Positions 43,267 through 55,329 of a stretch of DNA of 64,000 nucleotides are shown here, one piece after another (the first letter of the stretch is position 1; each line of letters opens with the position of its first letter). Made by a program: the position numbers and the translations under genes. The notes below the pieces were generated by a model, which was not told the origin of the DNA, did not search any database, and saw only the letters and a program-made list of their open reading frames with translations. Location of the stretch: the NCBI RefSeq assembly GCF_000143415.4, contig NW_003314289.1, positions 755,788-819,787 on the forward strand. The letters run 5' to 3'. Origin of the DNA: Selaginella moellendorffii (lineage: Eukaryota; Streptophyta; Lycopodiopsida; Selaginellales; Selaginellaceae).

Positions 43267-46200
43267 AACTATTTTATATTTTTTTCATTATATTTTTCAT
43301 GGATTTTTTATAGTAAAATAAATGTTACAGTTTTGTCTTGTCATAGCTTTGTCAATTTATATTGTCATGGTTATTTGATTAAAATTTTTAATAGGGAAAA
43401 TTCTATATCTTAATTCTTAGCAACAAAAGTTGATGATTCCAAAGCCAATATATAAGAAAATAAAAATTTTAATTAAAATAAATAGGTAAATATAAAAATT
43501 ATAAGAAGAACTTTAATTAGCAATATAAGAAACTTTTTTTGTTCATTTTGATAACTCATTTCTACTATTATAAATAACAACATTAAGGTAATTGGGATGC
43601 CAAGTAGTTTCACAATCCCATAAAGGCAAGGGTACTATTGAGGCCTACAATCTAGCATCTGGGATGTCAAACACCCACAAACTTGTCCATCTTCCTTAAC
43701 TCTTCTATTAGCCCCACTACTCTAAATTCCTCTATTATTATCTTGTCTCTTGCACAAGAAATCATGTCCTCCAGAAGTGTTTGTGTGTAAGTTTGATGAG
43801 CTGTTCTAGATTGTGAAGATATTATATGCCAAATAGACCATATATCAGCCATGTTATCTAGTGCCAGCATCATAGCTAGACAATAAACTCTAAACCATGT
43901 AAATATAAAGAGAAGGCATTAGGTTGAGCAATTGCTCCACTTGGTATATCTCAGTAAAAAGCTATGCTCTAATTCACTATTCACACGTTTTTAGAATGAT
44001 ATGATTTACTTAAAAGAAATAGTTATGCTTGCTAACTTAGTAGTCCTCCTAGCAATCCCTATGTTGGTGACTCAAGGATAACCATGACTACCAATCATGT
44101 TGCTAGAGGGTAAATTAAGGAAGGAAAGAGGATCAGTCATGAGTGAGGGAGAAATGAAAAGAGAGGAGAGGAAAGAAAAGTGGCCTTACCCTAAAAGAAC
44201 ACAAAAGGGAATATTCCTATCTAGGAATATTCTAGTATGAGTCAAGAGGGTGAGATAGGACAAGATAGAGCATGGAGTTTTAAAAGCAAATAGATAAGCA
44301 TCTAGATCTTTAGAGGCACCCTAGCCCCAAGAAGTGGTGAAACCTGGTGTGGACAAGTCTTTTGTCCTTTCTTTCTAAGTTTTCTTGGCAATTTTCATGT
44401 TCTTGGTGAGAATTGAGAGAAAGAAGCAAGATTTGAGAACTTAAAGGCATCATTTATCATGCTAGAAGTCTCATGTATAGAGATAAGTGAAGAGAGTTGA
44501 AAATTTGAGAGTTTTGAGTCGTTCTTTAAAGTATTTTAATAGTAACTTCTTTAGTGAGCAGATTCTCTCTCAATTCTGAGTAGATTAATTCTATATGTTT
44601 TCAATAGATTTGCTTCTCCTCTTTCTAGAAAGGTACAATGCTCCTTGTATTTTTGGATTTTTTCTTTCATCATGAATGTTTAGATTTTTGTCTAGTGTTC
44701 TTTTGCCTTCTTGCTGCCTCAATCTTTTGGGTTGCTACTCTGGCCCAAACATATGCTAGGATAGGATCTTAGTAAATTTAGCATAGATTTTTGGTAAGAT
44801 TGGATTCTTTAGAAACATCTGGAGGAAATCTACCAAAGAGCAAAGATCAGACCAACATCAATATGTGATAAAGCTTGAGTGATTTTTCTTTCAACAACTT
44901 TACTATGAATGAGGGTTTTTCCTCATTGATTTCATGACTGATTTACCTCTAATCCATCCGATCTGAGTCTAGATACATGTTTTTGAAGTTTTTGAGTGTT
45001 CTTTACATCCAAATTCCACCATTTTCATTAAGACTATAAGTTCACAGTATCTCTAATCATTCTCATCTACTCACTACCATTTGATATCCTAATCACTTGC
45101 ACAACATTTCATCATCCAATTCATGTTCTATATGGACCATAAAGCTAAGATAGCTCCAATAAGGATCTGATCACCATGTAGCAACAAACACTATCACTAA
45201 CAATCATGAGATACTATCATGACCATATACACTATATTCCTAGAGCATTTCCCCACTTTTTGGAGGAGACTTCTTGGACCTGGGACATTGATCAAGGTGA
45301 CAAGACCAAACAACACTTAGGGTGTAGACTTGCCAACACCACTTTTTGAGCTTTGTTTATATGTGGACATCACCACTAGACACAAGTGGGAATCATTATC
45401 ACAAACAGCTTAGTCTGAGAGAAGTTGTGAACACTAATGACATATTGAGACTTCTAGACCATCACATTATCACTCAAGATCCATCCCATCACACTTCCAT
45501 CATCCATCCATCCACATTCCATTTCATCCCATCCTCAAGAATCTTAGGTGAGCTTTTGAGCCAACATGAGGTGCTTTTGGGAGGTGTGGGAGCCTTAGAG
45601 TCAAAGCTTTAAGTTTGTGTTCTCACCTCTAAGCTCATATTTCCTTCTTTGTTTCAATTTTTCCAATTTCTTTTCTTTTTTCCATTTTTCTTCCTTAGAG
45701 ATTCCTAGGAATCTTTACCTCCCAAGAGTTTAGTTCCTTTGTCAAGTTTCCCACCTGATTTTTCCTTGACCTTTGAACTTCATATCTCATCCCATTTCCA
45801 CTCTTTCACTTCCCTGCAAAAAGGTTCTAAAGAGAGATTCTTATGTATTTTAAAAATGCTTTCCACTTTTTTTTAAATCATTTTCTAGAGTTGTATTCTT
45901 TTCTTTGTCTCTTTTTGAATCTTTGTAACTTCACTCCAGCAAGATACTAGCTCATAAATTATACCAATCAACACATCAAATAGATGTTGTAGGGTTCTTG
46001 CACTGTCAAGAGCTTTGTTCTATCCACCGTGGTTGGATTGTGGCCCCAAAATTCCTTGAAATAGAAAGAAAGTTATCACTTAGGAAGATTCCACCATTTT
46101 TTATAAAAACACTGCAAGTCATAAATGCAAGGGCACAAGGGCAAAGCATTTGAACGTTTGAGCATTGGAGCTAGAGAGTTTCTATAGTATTAGGGGGTGC

Positions 46201-46439
46201 TATCATCCCCAACACCTTAAACCTATGGTTTCCTTCACACATAAATATTAAGGATGTGGCTTTATCCAGATTGTTACCCACTAATTTTGACTAAGGCGTA
46301 GGTAATGCTAATCCACCCATTAGTAAAGTAGGACAAGGAAGTTCCAAAGCCTACAATGATGTCTAAAGCCCATGGTAATGTCTATATCCATACATGTATT
46401 TGTGGGGCTCTAAACTTGGCTTTAAGCCAAACCTTGTAG
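43267..46439. other. AT-rich repeat-like sequence without intact genes
   Basis: About 3.2 kb with no open frame above 90 codons on either strand. The texture suggests an old retroelement leader or LTR, but no coding domain or matching direct repeats were identified. Confidence 0.5.
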
Positions 46440-47931
46440 AACTCTTACAAGGAATGAGAACACAACATATAGCAAAGTGTACAAAGTTTGTTAAAGGGAA
46501 GATTTGCCACTATTTTCAAGACAAACTCTTCATCTAAAAACATTTTAAAATCTTCCCAAGATAGTGTCACTTGGTACTACTTCAACCAATTCAACATTAA
46601 CAAGAGGAATGTGCTTCTATTCTGGTACCTCTATGATGAAAAAGTAATAATCAAAACATCCTTGTTCCATGCAATTATCATTAAGTGGGAGGAAACTTTC
46701 CCTTATAACCATTGATTAGGTTTAGGTCTGCACCCAAGAAAACCCCTAAAACACTCTGATAATGGAGGAAAACTTATTGCAAATCATGATAAGTGCCACA
46801 AAAAGATTGGTAATATCTACTACATGCAATTATCACTTCTGAGTACCAAGAACTTCTAGACATATGAAGAGCTAACCACCTTGAGTCATTCAGATGGAAA
46901 AGAAAATGGCAAATATAAATCCATTGATGCCAGAGAACTGATATGCCAAATTGTACTGTATCTACCAGCAAATACTATACGAGCTTAAGTGGGATAACAA
47001 AATAGTATTGGAAAGGAAATAGGTGTAAGGAATTCTTTCAGTATGAAACTAAGTTGGAGAGGGACTTCATTTATACCCTAACTTAGTCTACCTTTATTAA
47101 GAAAGCTAAAGTCCAATCAATCCACTTCTATAACTTCATTAATGCATTAATAAGATTTGGAAGAGTTGGTGGCTTACTTAACAACAGTGGCTTCCCTCAT
47201 TAGTAACTATACACCTCTTGATTAGAGCTTGTAAAGTTTGCAATGCCACAAAAATGTAATATCACATTTTGTGGGAATGTTTAGTAGAATAGAAGGGCTC
47301 CATAGTGATTATGAAGTGTAATTGCCAAGGAGGAGTAGAAATCACGTGCTTTGGGGTGTCTTCGTCCAAGGGAAGATAAAACACTAAAAGACTTGGAAAT
47401 AAAAACACAGTGAGGAATCTCACTTTGATTAACTCAACCTTTCATATATACATATTATGCATATTTTATAGGAGCTTTTTGATGTTCTTTGAGGATGTAT
47501 ACTTGCAAAGATTTAGAAGGCTCGTTACACTAAATTATTCAATGACAAGAACCCTTAGCTTGAGCAATGAACTTGAAGGTCTAGTCCAAATTAATAGTCT
47601 CTTTAGAAACACAATTGGATGTGATTAAGAAAAGAAGAGATGAAAAGAAGATTGCATAAGAATGAACATTCTAGCCCTTTTTTAGAGAAGTGAGGCTGGA
47701 AAAGAAAATTGAACATGGAAACCATTTATTGTGGTTCTGGCAGCATGTCTAAGAAAGATGACATGTGTATTCCCTAAGTTCTTTAAATTTTTCATTAAGT
47801 AATTCAAGCATTTGGGATGTATTATCTATAAACCCCATCCCCCTCATCCCTCCCCTTGCTTTTGACCTACTCTTGGCATCTCTATGGTTTTTTAGAGGTT
47901 AATAAATAAATAAATAAATAAATAAATAAAA
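46440..47931 (+). mobile_element. LINE-like retrotransposon 3' remnant
   Basis: Near 47228-47300 one frame reads RACKVCNATK, then YHILWECLVE. This fits the zinc-binding C-x2-C ... H-x-L-W-x-C motif found after the reverse transcriptase of plant LINEs and related elements. The sequence ends in a (TAAA)n tract at 47901-47931, a typical LINE tail. The upstream part is full of stops and its RT core was not recognised, so the start is approximate. Confidence 0.45.
47901..47931. repeat. (TAAA)n tract
   Basis: About seven tandem TAAA units, probably the 3' tail of the LINE-like remnant. Confidence 0.8.
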
Positions 47932-49234
47932 AACCTCATTGATAGAAAGGTTGATGATAAAATTGATAGAATGCCCCTTAAATCAGCTATATATCAAAAT
48001 TGAATAGGGACATGATGGTGAGCTCATTGTGTCTCCTAAAGTTGCAACAAATGTTAGTGACATGAATGAGAATGTGGGAGCACTCAAAGTAAAGTGCACT
48101 AGTATTGATATAAATTGGCCCTTCAACACAATGTGACTTGTAAGTCTTGACTCACTCCACCATGGTGAAGAAGACAAATGCCATATATTTGGAGCATTTT
48201 GAAACACTATAGATTTTTGCCCCACACCCTCTAAAACACACTTCTACTGATTGGTGTTTGAAGTTTTGACAAATAATGTGGGGGCTCTTCAACCATCCCT
48301 TCCCACTGAGCTTCCATCTCCTATTATTTATATTGATCTAAGAGATAAACTTGTCTTAATTCTAAAGAACAAATGACTCCTTGACCCTAAGTAAGACTCA
48401 TATTCATAAACTTACTAAGATGCTCCTTGAATAACATCATTGGAATTTCCACCACTTAATCGAACATGCCCTTGATAGTCATTAAAATTGGCTGCAATAG
48501 AGAATCCACTCCCTCCTAAAAACCTTGAATAATGATCTTAGATCCTCTTGTTTGATCATGTTTATGTTTTTTTTTTCCCCCTACTCAAAAACAATCCCAT
48601 TTGTGTATTTGATTCTTTATCACATGGAAGATGGATTTGGGAAAATGCATGATATAATTGTATAATTAAGTGATAAAAAATTAACTGAAATAACACTAAA
48701 ACTATCTCATAATTTTTTACATACAAATATTTTTAAAAACTTTTAACTAGTTTTGTGATGAACACAATAATATTTTAAAATAAATAAAAATTAATTAATT
48801 TTATGGAAACATTTTATTATTTTAATCATTTTTTACCATTTTTCTGTACCACTTAATTATTTACACCCACCATCTTAGGCTCCTTATATAAAAGATGTTC
48901 TCACTATCATTGCCATTGGTGCCTTATAAAGTATATAACCTCCCCAATGGACTCAATTTTCTTAAAAATATTTATAGTTATAATTTATCTTCAATGGTTA
49001 ATTTTAGATTATGTATATTATAACTTAAATATAATAAATTAAATCTATTACTATTGTTTTTCAGACATGTATCAATTTAAAAAGAGATGTGTAGAAGGAT
49101 TAATCATTTCTTACTCATTAGAACAAATACTTAAAAGGCCAAAGAGAAAAATATTATTATTTAAAGATTCTTCATATTAGTGTTTTTTATTATTCAAGAA
49201 ACACAACATTAATGTGGATTTATAAATTAGCTTT
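47932..49234. other. AT-rich intergenic sequence
   Basis: No gene seen. The last part is 3' flank of the CVNH gene on the minus strand. Confidence 0.5.
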
Positions 49235-49821
49235 CTAGAATACAAGATCTGTTCTAGGAGATGGTGGAGGACAAAAGAAGAGAGAACCATAATTGTTTCT
49301 GACTAGGAAATTAAGATTCAAGTGAGATGTATGATAATAACCATGGGCATTTAGACAATCTCCCACCAAGACAGAATTTAATAGCGTGAAAGATTCCAGG
49401 TTACAAGAGCTTGGAAAATCAGCTCCCCAAGTCAAATATCCAAATGAATTAGATATACCATTAGCAAGATCAAGCAAAACATGAGCAAATCCTCCATCTC
49501 CGGTCTTGGTTCTTGCTCCAAGCATCGCAATTCCAGCTAGTGCATAAATCTGTAAGTGTATTTCAGAGGCACTTGCTTCAAATCTACCACATACATCCTA
49601 GTAAACAAGAAGCTTAATACTAATAAAGCGAAAAACTACAACCGTGAAATATATACCTCTGGAATTTGGTCTACACTAATGGTATCTGTAATGTTCATCC
49701 ACAACTTAGTTTTATTTGTACTCCCAGATATATTTGTGCTGCTTGAGTTTCTAGCTTGAATTGAACTGTAACATATAAACAGGATTAGAAGGAACAATAG
49801 GAAGCACTTATCAAGAGCCAT
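49235..49821 (-). CDS. Secreted CVNH lectin, copy B (first disulfide lost)
   Basis: Exons 49657-49821 and 49235-49597 join in frame across a 59-nt intron and give 175 aa. A signal peptide (MALDKCFLLFLLILFICYSS) is followed by an Asn/Ser/Thr-rich linker with several possible N-glycosylation sites. The CVNH domain begins DVCGRFEASASEIHLQ. It continues AMLGARTKTGDGG, VLLDLANGISNSFG, then SSCNLESF, VGDCLN, LNLNFLVRNNYGSLFFCPP. The Cys pair of the first module is gone from both positions (EASASE for ETCDHI; GARTK for GECKS). The second pair and the DVC/FFC pair remain. A short (TAGA)n repeat lies just upstream at 49865-49884. Confidence 0.85.
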
Positions 49822-49864
49822 AGCTTGTTAGCTTGTTGAGTGAGATATGTATAATATAATTATA

Positions 49865-49884
49865 TATAGATAGATAGATAGATA
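49865..49884. repeat. (TAGA)n microsatellite upstream of CVNH copy B
   Basis: Five tandem TAGA units about 45 bp upstream of the start codon. Confidence 0.8.
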
Positions 49885-50149
49885 TAACCTGGCAAATTGA
49901 TTTTGTGTATTCTAAGCTTTACCAACTGTATCCTTTGTCAAGATTTACTTAAATGCATCTTGTGGATTGTTAGAGTTTCACACCAGCTTCTGGCTTGTCT
50001 TTAGCATTTTGTGTTTACAGATGTAGTTTTGGTTTAAATTAGTAAGGAAACAATTAAAAATGACATAGAGACAAAATGCCAATTCACGGAACGTGACGTC
50101 CATTTTCATCAGCCAATACACGCTGTGAAAGATACACCGTCGAAGAACT

Positions 50150-51754
50150 TCAAACTAAATCACTTTCAAAAAGTACCTGAAAGCAAGCGAGCGTGTAGCG
50201 TACATCATCCTCCGAAATGTGATAATGTGTCACCAGTCGGATACTGAAAAGAAACAAAACCAAACAAACCTTAAAAAGTAGGTTGAAAGAAATGAACAGG
50301 ATACCTTGTCTTGGTCAGGTCATACGAGAGAATCCCAATCTTTCCCATAGCTCTGCACAGTTCTTCCGCTGTGAAGCGTGACTTGGTCACGTCCACATTT
50401 ACCTGGAAGATAAAATAGCACCAGTCAGGATAAAGAGGGAGAGCAAAATCGTGACACTTCACAATGTTTGTCTCGACTGCGCTCATGTCCACCTGCAGGC
50501 CTTTCATTCCACACAATCCTTCTGGAAACATTCCACTCAAGAATTTTGATAGTGGCCCAAGAAAAGCACGAACTACACAGTACCTGCTAATAGACGAGCA
50601 TTGGAGTGATCTTCGTACAATCTGCAAACCATGTCTTTCAGCGCTACCAGACCAGGAGCAGCCAGTATTCCTACTTGTCTCATAGCTCCACCCAAAGCCT
50701 TTCGCAGTCGTTTAGCCTGTCCCAAAAGGATTTCTCTTCAGAAAATGAAAAGAACACAAAACGAAGCAAAGAGCCGTCTCTCAACCTTCTCAATGAATTC
50801 ATGCGATCCAACAATCACACTTCCCGCTGGTGCAGCCAATCCTTTTGACAAGCAAACCTGACACGAAGCATTCGTCAAAATTGCCATGAAAACCTCGAGA
50901 AAAAACAGTCATACCGATACAGTATCAGCTGCTCGAACAAGTCTTTCCGGAGACACCCCCAGAGCCTGTTGAAAGCAAACACTGTTTTTTTAATATTTCT
51001 GCTTCATCGCAGTCAGCACTACTCACTGTGGATGCGTTAAAAATTCGGGCACCGTCTACGTGTAGTCTCAATCCATATCTCTTGGCAAGCTGGCCAACCT
51101 GATCCGTGTACTCAACCGAGACGCATCTTCCACCGCATCTAAGAGGTAGTGCATAGCAAAACTATAAGCGAGCACTCGAAACATTCCAGAAACCACGAAG
51201 AAACTCTCACCGGTTGTGAGTGTTCTCGATGCAAATCAAGCGAGTCGTCGCAAAGTGCTCGTCGTCCAAAGGCTTGATAGCGTTTTCGACCGCCCTCAAG
51301 TCCATGGTTCCATCCGGATTGTTTGGAACAATGCTCGGGAAAACACCGCCCAGCGTTGCCATTCCACCTTGCTCGTAAACATTGATGTGGCTCTCAGACC
51401 CGATGATGGCCTCGCTTGCACGGGCCTGGGAAGAAACAAGAAAAATCCACGACCAAAGAACGCGACAATGCCATGCATCATGCTTACCTCACAGTGAACA
51501 AGGACGCTGATGAGATTCCCCATCGTACCGGAAGGAACAAACAAGGCGGCCTCTTTCCCAAATATTCTAGCCATTTCCTTCTGGAGCTCGTCCATGGTAG
51601 GATCGACCGTGACAATGTCGTCATCAACCTCGGCGCTGGCCATGGCGGCTCGCATCGCCGCTGTCGGCTTGGTGATGGTATCCGATCGAAAATCCACGAT
51701 TCGTTTCGTTCCATTAGCTCCACAATCCATGGCTGACGAGCAAAATCTGTCCAC
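50150..51754 (-). CDS. L-threonine aldolase (PLP-dependent)
   Basis: About nine exons with short introns. Conserved blocks in order are [123 protein letters not shown], and [20 protein letters not shown]. The Lys in CLSKGL is the expected PLP Schiff-base residue. HVDGARIFN carries the Asp and Arg that hold the cofactor. The C-terminal small domain ends [20 protein letters not shown]. The enzyme splits threonine into glycine and acetaldehyde. The start may be [11 protein letters not shown] (51754) or the internal Met at 51730. The C-terminal stop at 50150-50152 assumes the last exon reads through a possible donor; an extra exon is not excluded. Confidence 0.92.
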
Positions 51755-52088
51755 AACGGAATATCTCGCAAAGAATCAGCTGGAACACATCGCAGCGCAG
51801 CGCCAATCCGGCGCCTTACCTCCCGCGAGAAGAATGCTAGGGATGTTCTTCCCCGCCTGCAAAAGCCCTGCGAGCGGTTCTCTCAAGCAATGGAAAGAAG
51901 CTTTTTATACCTACATGCCCGGAAGCTAAAATGCTGCCACGCGACGGCATCCAGCGCGCCACGTGTCCGGTGGGGATGACACCATGGCAAGAGACACAAA
52001 CGTAGTATTATCCATAAGAACAAGCTTCTTTGTTTTTAAGCTACGCTATCTTTGATCGAGAAGAAACTATGGTTCTCTTGGATGATCT

Positions 52089-52769
52089 TCAGCCCCGGGT
52101 CTTGGATTTCTCGAAGAACGATTCCTGGCAGTGAGGATCCAGCCACTCTCCGGAGCTTTTCCTGGGTGTTGGTGTTGTCACTGGCCTGACTTGCGAGGAT
52201 TTGGCACCAACGAGATCGCAAATGACTTCCACCTTGTTCTCCCGTCCAAACGTCCCATTGCTCCGGTGGTCGGCATCCCTGAGCTTCTGCTTGAAACGCT
52301 GCTTCTTCCCCCCCGCGAAGTTCTCCTGGAGCGACGATGGCTGCCTTAGACCAGGCTTTGCACCGTGAGGGCCCAGGTAGAGATTCTCCACCTGTGTGTT
52401 TATCGGCTGTGTTTCAAACCAAAGTTAGAAAAAGAGAAAGATCTTTCCAGCGTGGTAGGCACACCTTCTGCAGTGTTGGCTTTAAAGTCTCCACAGCCTT
52501 CTCCGTTCTCGCTGTGGTAGTGGTGTTCAAGCTAGGAATCTCGAATCCCTCGGCATCTATGGAGAAACACGGAGAAAAACGTGATATGAGTCCCGACCTC
52601 TCTGCGACTACAACTAAAACTCCACTCAATCGCTCTGTTTCTCGCAGGGAGTGCGATATTTCCAGAGGAAATCTCGGCAAAACCTGGAGAACGCGCTCCA
52701 CTTACCCCATTCATCGTCGTCCGGGAGCAGCACCGCTGGCGGCGCGGCGGGCGAGGCAGCCGGATCCAT
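52089..52769 (-). CDS. Small conserved-looking protein of unknown function
   Basis: Three exons (52706-52769, 52465-52556, 52089-52406) join in frame to 157 aa. The N-terminus MDPAASPAAPPAVLL is followed by an acidic DDDEW motif and GFEIPSLN. The middle exon is Thr-rich. The C-terminal exon is basic (LQENFAGGKKQRFKQKLRDA) and ends EKSKTRG. No known domain was identified. The clean splice frames and a telo-box-like motif upstream (52897-52905, AAAACCCTAG) support a real gene. It may be a small nuclear or RNA-associated protein, but that is a guess from charge alone. Confidence 0.6.
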
Positions 52770-53035
52770 GGCGAGCACCCGAGGCTACGGCTCCGCAGCG
52801 CACGCCGGCGCAGCTCATGGAGAGCGGACAGACCAACACAGCTCCCTCTCGCGCGATGGCCGCTCTATCTAGCGCGCTCGTCCCACACAGTGCCGAAAAC
52901 CCTAGCTCAGCCCTAGAGAGCGGCATACGGCTCATTTTTAAACTCGCGCACTAGCGGAATGTGCCTGCCGACCGCAACAGAAGATGCCGGGCAAGCGGAA
53001 TATTCCCTACGCGCAAGGGTATATTCTCTCTTGTA

Positions 53036-53651
53036 TTATCGTGGACAAAAGAAGAGAGAACCATAGTCGTTCATGACGGCATAGTTAAGGTCGGTTACGC
53101 TGCTCTGTGTTTCACCCTTTCCATCGTCGCAAGGGATCCTTATCCTGGTTCCGCTGATGGCAATACTTGAAAGATCACACGATTGTGCAAAGTCGCTACC
53201 GGCGGGGCCGATATGGCCATTGTGGTTTCCAAGACCATTGTTAAGTTCGAGCTGCACAGTCCCGGTGCCGCCACCAGGTGAGCTGCAGGTGGCCACCAAC
53301 ATTGCGATGCCATAGTTTGGAACTACGTGCAAGTGGATTCCCGAGCACGACAGCGAGAAGCCACCGCAAACGTCCTGCATACATCTCACAAGAATCAACA
53401 TGCTGAAATGTGGAAGAAGCTGACAATTTTACTTGGGGCCAAGCTGTGATCTCTTCGGTGTTGCTGTCGCCCGTGGAAAATATCTCTAAAAACTGAGGCT
53501 TTTGACTGTAGTCGATCTCCGGCCAGGCGCTGTGGCTAGAACCAGTGCTGTTGTGCTCTGGCTGTGTGTTGTTCGTCACCAGGGGAGTTGCGACATGGAG
53601 AGAAAGGAAGACTAGAAACAATGGTTTGAAAACGAAGGAAACAGCGGCCAT
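53036..53651 (-). CDS. Secreted CVNH lectin, copy C (all cysteines kept)
   Basis: Exons 53433-53651 and 53036-53374 join across a 58-nt intron and give 185 aa. A signal peptide (MAAVSFVFKPLFLVFLSLHV) is followed by a linker of about 50 residues with NNT and NST glycosylation sequons. The CVNH domain reads DVCGGFSLSCSGIHLHV, IAMLVATCSSPGGGTGTVQL, ELNNGLGNHNG, FAQSCDLSS, RIPCDDG, DLNYAVMNDYGSLFFCPR. Both classical Cys pairs and the DVC/FFC pair are present. The codon usage is GC-richer than in copy A, matching its gene-rich surroundings. Intron position is the same as in copies A and B, so the three are true paralogues. Confidence 0.88.
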
Positions 53652-54061
53652 TATATAAAAATATAGATAGATGCTTTGCTTCCAAATAAATAGTTGCCTA
53701 TGGTACTTGGGTTTGCTGCTTTAATAATTCAGAGACGTCGTTGCGATTGAAGCCAGCTCGCTATACAGAACAAAAACATCGGGAATAGAGACGTAGATTG
53801 TGCATTGGGCGGCTCAAGCTTTTCTATCTACATAGCTTTAAGACTTTGACCTTGCGAGAAAGCAAACCACCTTGCGAGACTTCCAATGGTTTTGGTGCTT
53901 TCGCTTTTAAGTTTTCTTTTACACAGTCCAAAGTGTCGTTATTCCCTTCCAAGGGAGATCTTAATCTATATCTCGAGCTTTACATGAGATCCAGCTCTAT
54001 CTCTGTTAATTGGAGACTTTCAAGGCTTTGATGTAGAAACCTTGTAGAGATTTACAGTTCT

Positions 54062-55231
54062 TTAGTAACCAAGTACATTGTTTGCTTCCGAAACCCAGGT
54101 GACATAATCGCTCGGATCACTGAGAACAAAGTGGATCTGTTGTGCATCAACGACAATGAGAAAATAGAGATAAATGCTTGCAGAGAAATCACCTCACCTC
54201 GTTGATACACGAAGGAGGATCTTTGATTTCCTGCAACGCAATCCGAGCTCCTTCCCTCACGGGGTATCTGTTTTACGTAGAAAGCGCACGTCCTTTTTCG
54301 GAAAAAACAGCATTACGGTTTTGGTTACCCGTAAACGCCACAAGAAATCGGTGGAAACGCCAGACATTCCAGTTCAATCTCCTTTGCACGTTGCAGACAA
54401 CGCCTACAAAGTAAAACAAACAAACAACAAAAGCGAAAAGAAAAAAAAAAGAAAAGAAAACGAACTTTGTTTCTGGAAAAGAAGCAAAGTTATGCTTTGT
54501 CTGAAACTTTACCTGTAAGTCTGAGCAAGCAATGTAGGCGTTTCCTCGGCTCCATCGTAGGCTGGTCCAACCGCATGAATGATCCTGTGCAATGGTAGTC
54601 TGTAAGCCCTGGAAGAACAAACACGCAAATCGTGTAAGAGAAACGATTAAAAACTGTGAGCTTGAAGACCTTACTTGGTGACACCGCGTTGCCAATGCGG
54701 CATTTCACTCCAAACTGATCGAGAGATTTTAGCATTGCACAGGCTTCCGCTAGAGATGGTCCAGCAGCGTTATGAATAGCTGGTGAAAGAAAGCAGGTAT
54801 GATTAGTGAAGGAGCAAATGAAGAACAAGTAGTTCTTGCCTCGATTCACGCCAATTCCAGCGTTTAGCTTCTTGTTTGCGGGAGCAACCTTGCGACCAAG
54901 GAGAGAATCTATCAACGAGCGCAATCATAAAGAAAAAGCGAAGAGAGAATGCGAGAGAGTTACTTACAATCGCATCGCGCTGGCCAGGAACTCGCCACTG
55001 CGAAATGTCGCCAGTCCAGAAGACGAGCAAGAAGCTGGGCAGTCTGTACAGGACGCCCCCTTCCAGCCCCTCTTGCGATGTCGCCCGCTCCTTGGGCGCA
55101 TTGGGAGGCAGCAACAGCGACGGCGCTGGCAAATCCTCATCGTATGTAAACCAGTGCTCGTCGGAGATGCATCTGACCTGCGATCGCGCGAGCGCTGGAA
55201 CCCTCGCCCTCCTCCCCAGGCATCGCAGCAT
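54062..55231 (-). CDS. Macro-domain (ADP-ribose-binding) protein with unresolved splice frames
   Basis: Exon 1 (54968-55231) encodes MLRCLGRRARVPALARSQVR, which looks like an organellar targeting sequence, then the macro start FWTGDISQWRVPGQRDAI. Later exons give LLGRKVAPANKKLNAGIGVN, AIHNAAGPSLAEACAML, AYRLPLHRIIHAVGPAYDGA, LAFPPISCGVYGYPVREGAR, and a final exon ending VHFVLSDPSDYVTWV-like IHFVLSDPSDYVTWVSEAN. The fold matches plant macro proteins that hydrolyse or bind ADP-ribose derivatives. Two oddities stand out. The usual VNAAN and Gly-rich segment is missing or replaced. The exon 1/2 and exon 3/4 junctions are each one base out of phase with GT-AG splicing. One intron (after VNR) appears to start with GC. 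It is either a decaying gene or one with unusual splicing. Confidence 0.7.
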
Positions 55232-55329
55232 TTCCCCCCGGGCTTAGGGTTTATCATCGCTTTTCAAATTCTAGGGCTCATATAAACCCTAAGGTTATAA
55301 AACCTTTCAAATTTTAGGGTTCATAGAAA
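55232..55329. promoter_or_regulatory. 98-bp bidirectional promoter with telo-box-like motifs
   Basis: Only 98 bp separate the start codons of the macro-domain gene (minus) and DBP4 (plus). The interval contains TTAGGGTTTA (55244-55253), AAACCCTAA (55284-55292) and TTTTAGGGTT (about 55312-55321). These match the plant telo-box AAACCCTA, common upstream of ribosome-biogenesis genes, which fits DBP4. An imperfect direct repeat (TTCAAATT(C/T)TAGGG(C/T)TCAT) spans the last two motifs. Confidence 0.65.

Noticed and set aside
45346-45612. 88-codon open frame in the AT-rich region
   Set aside because: No signal peptide, domain or splice support; composition matches the flanking noncoding sequence.
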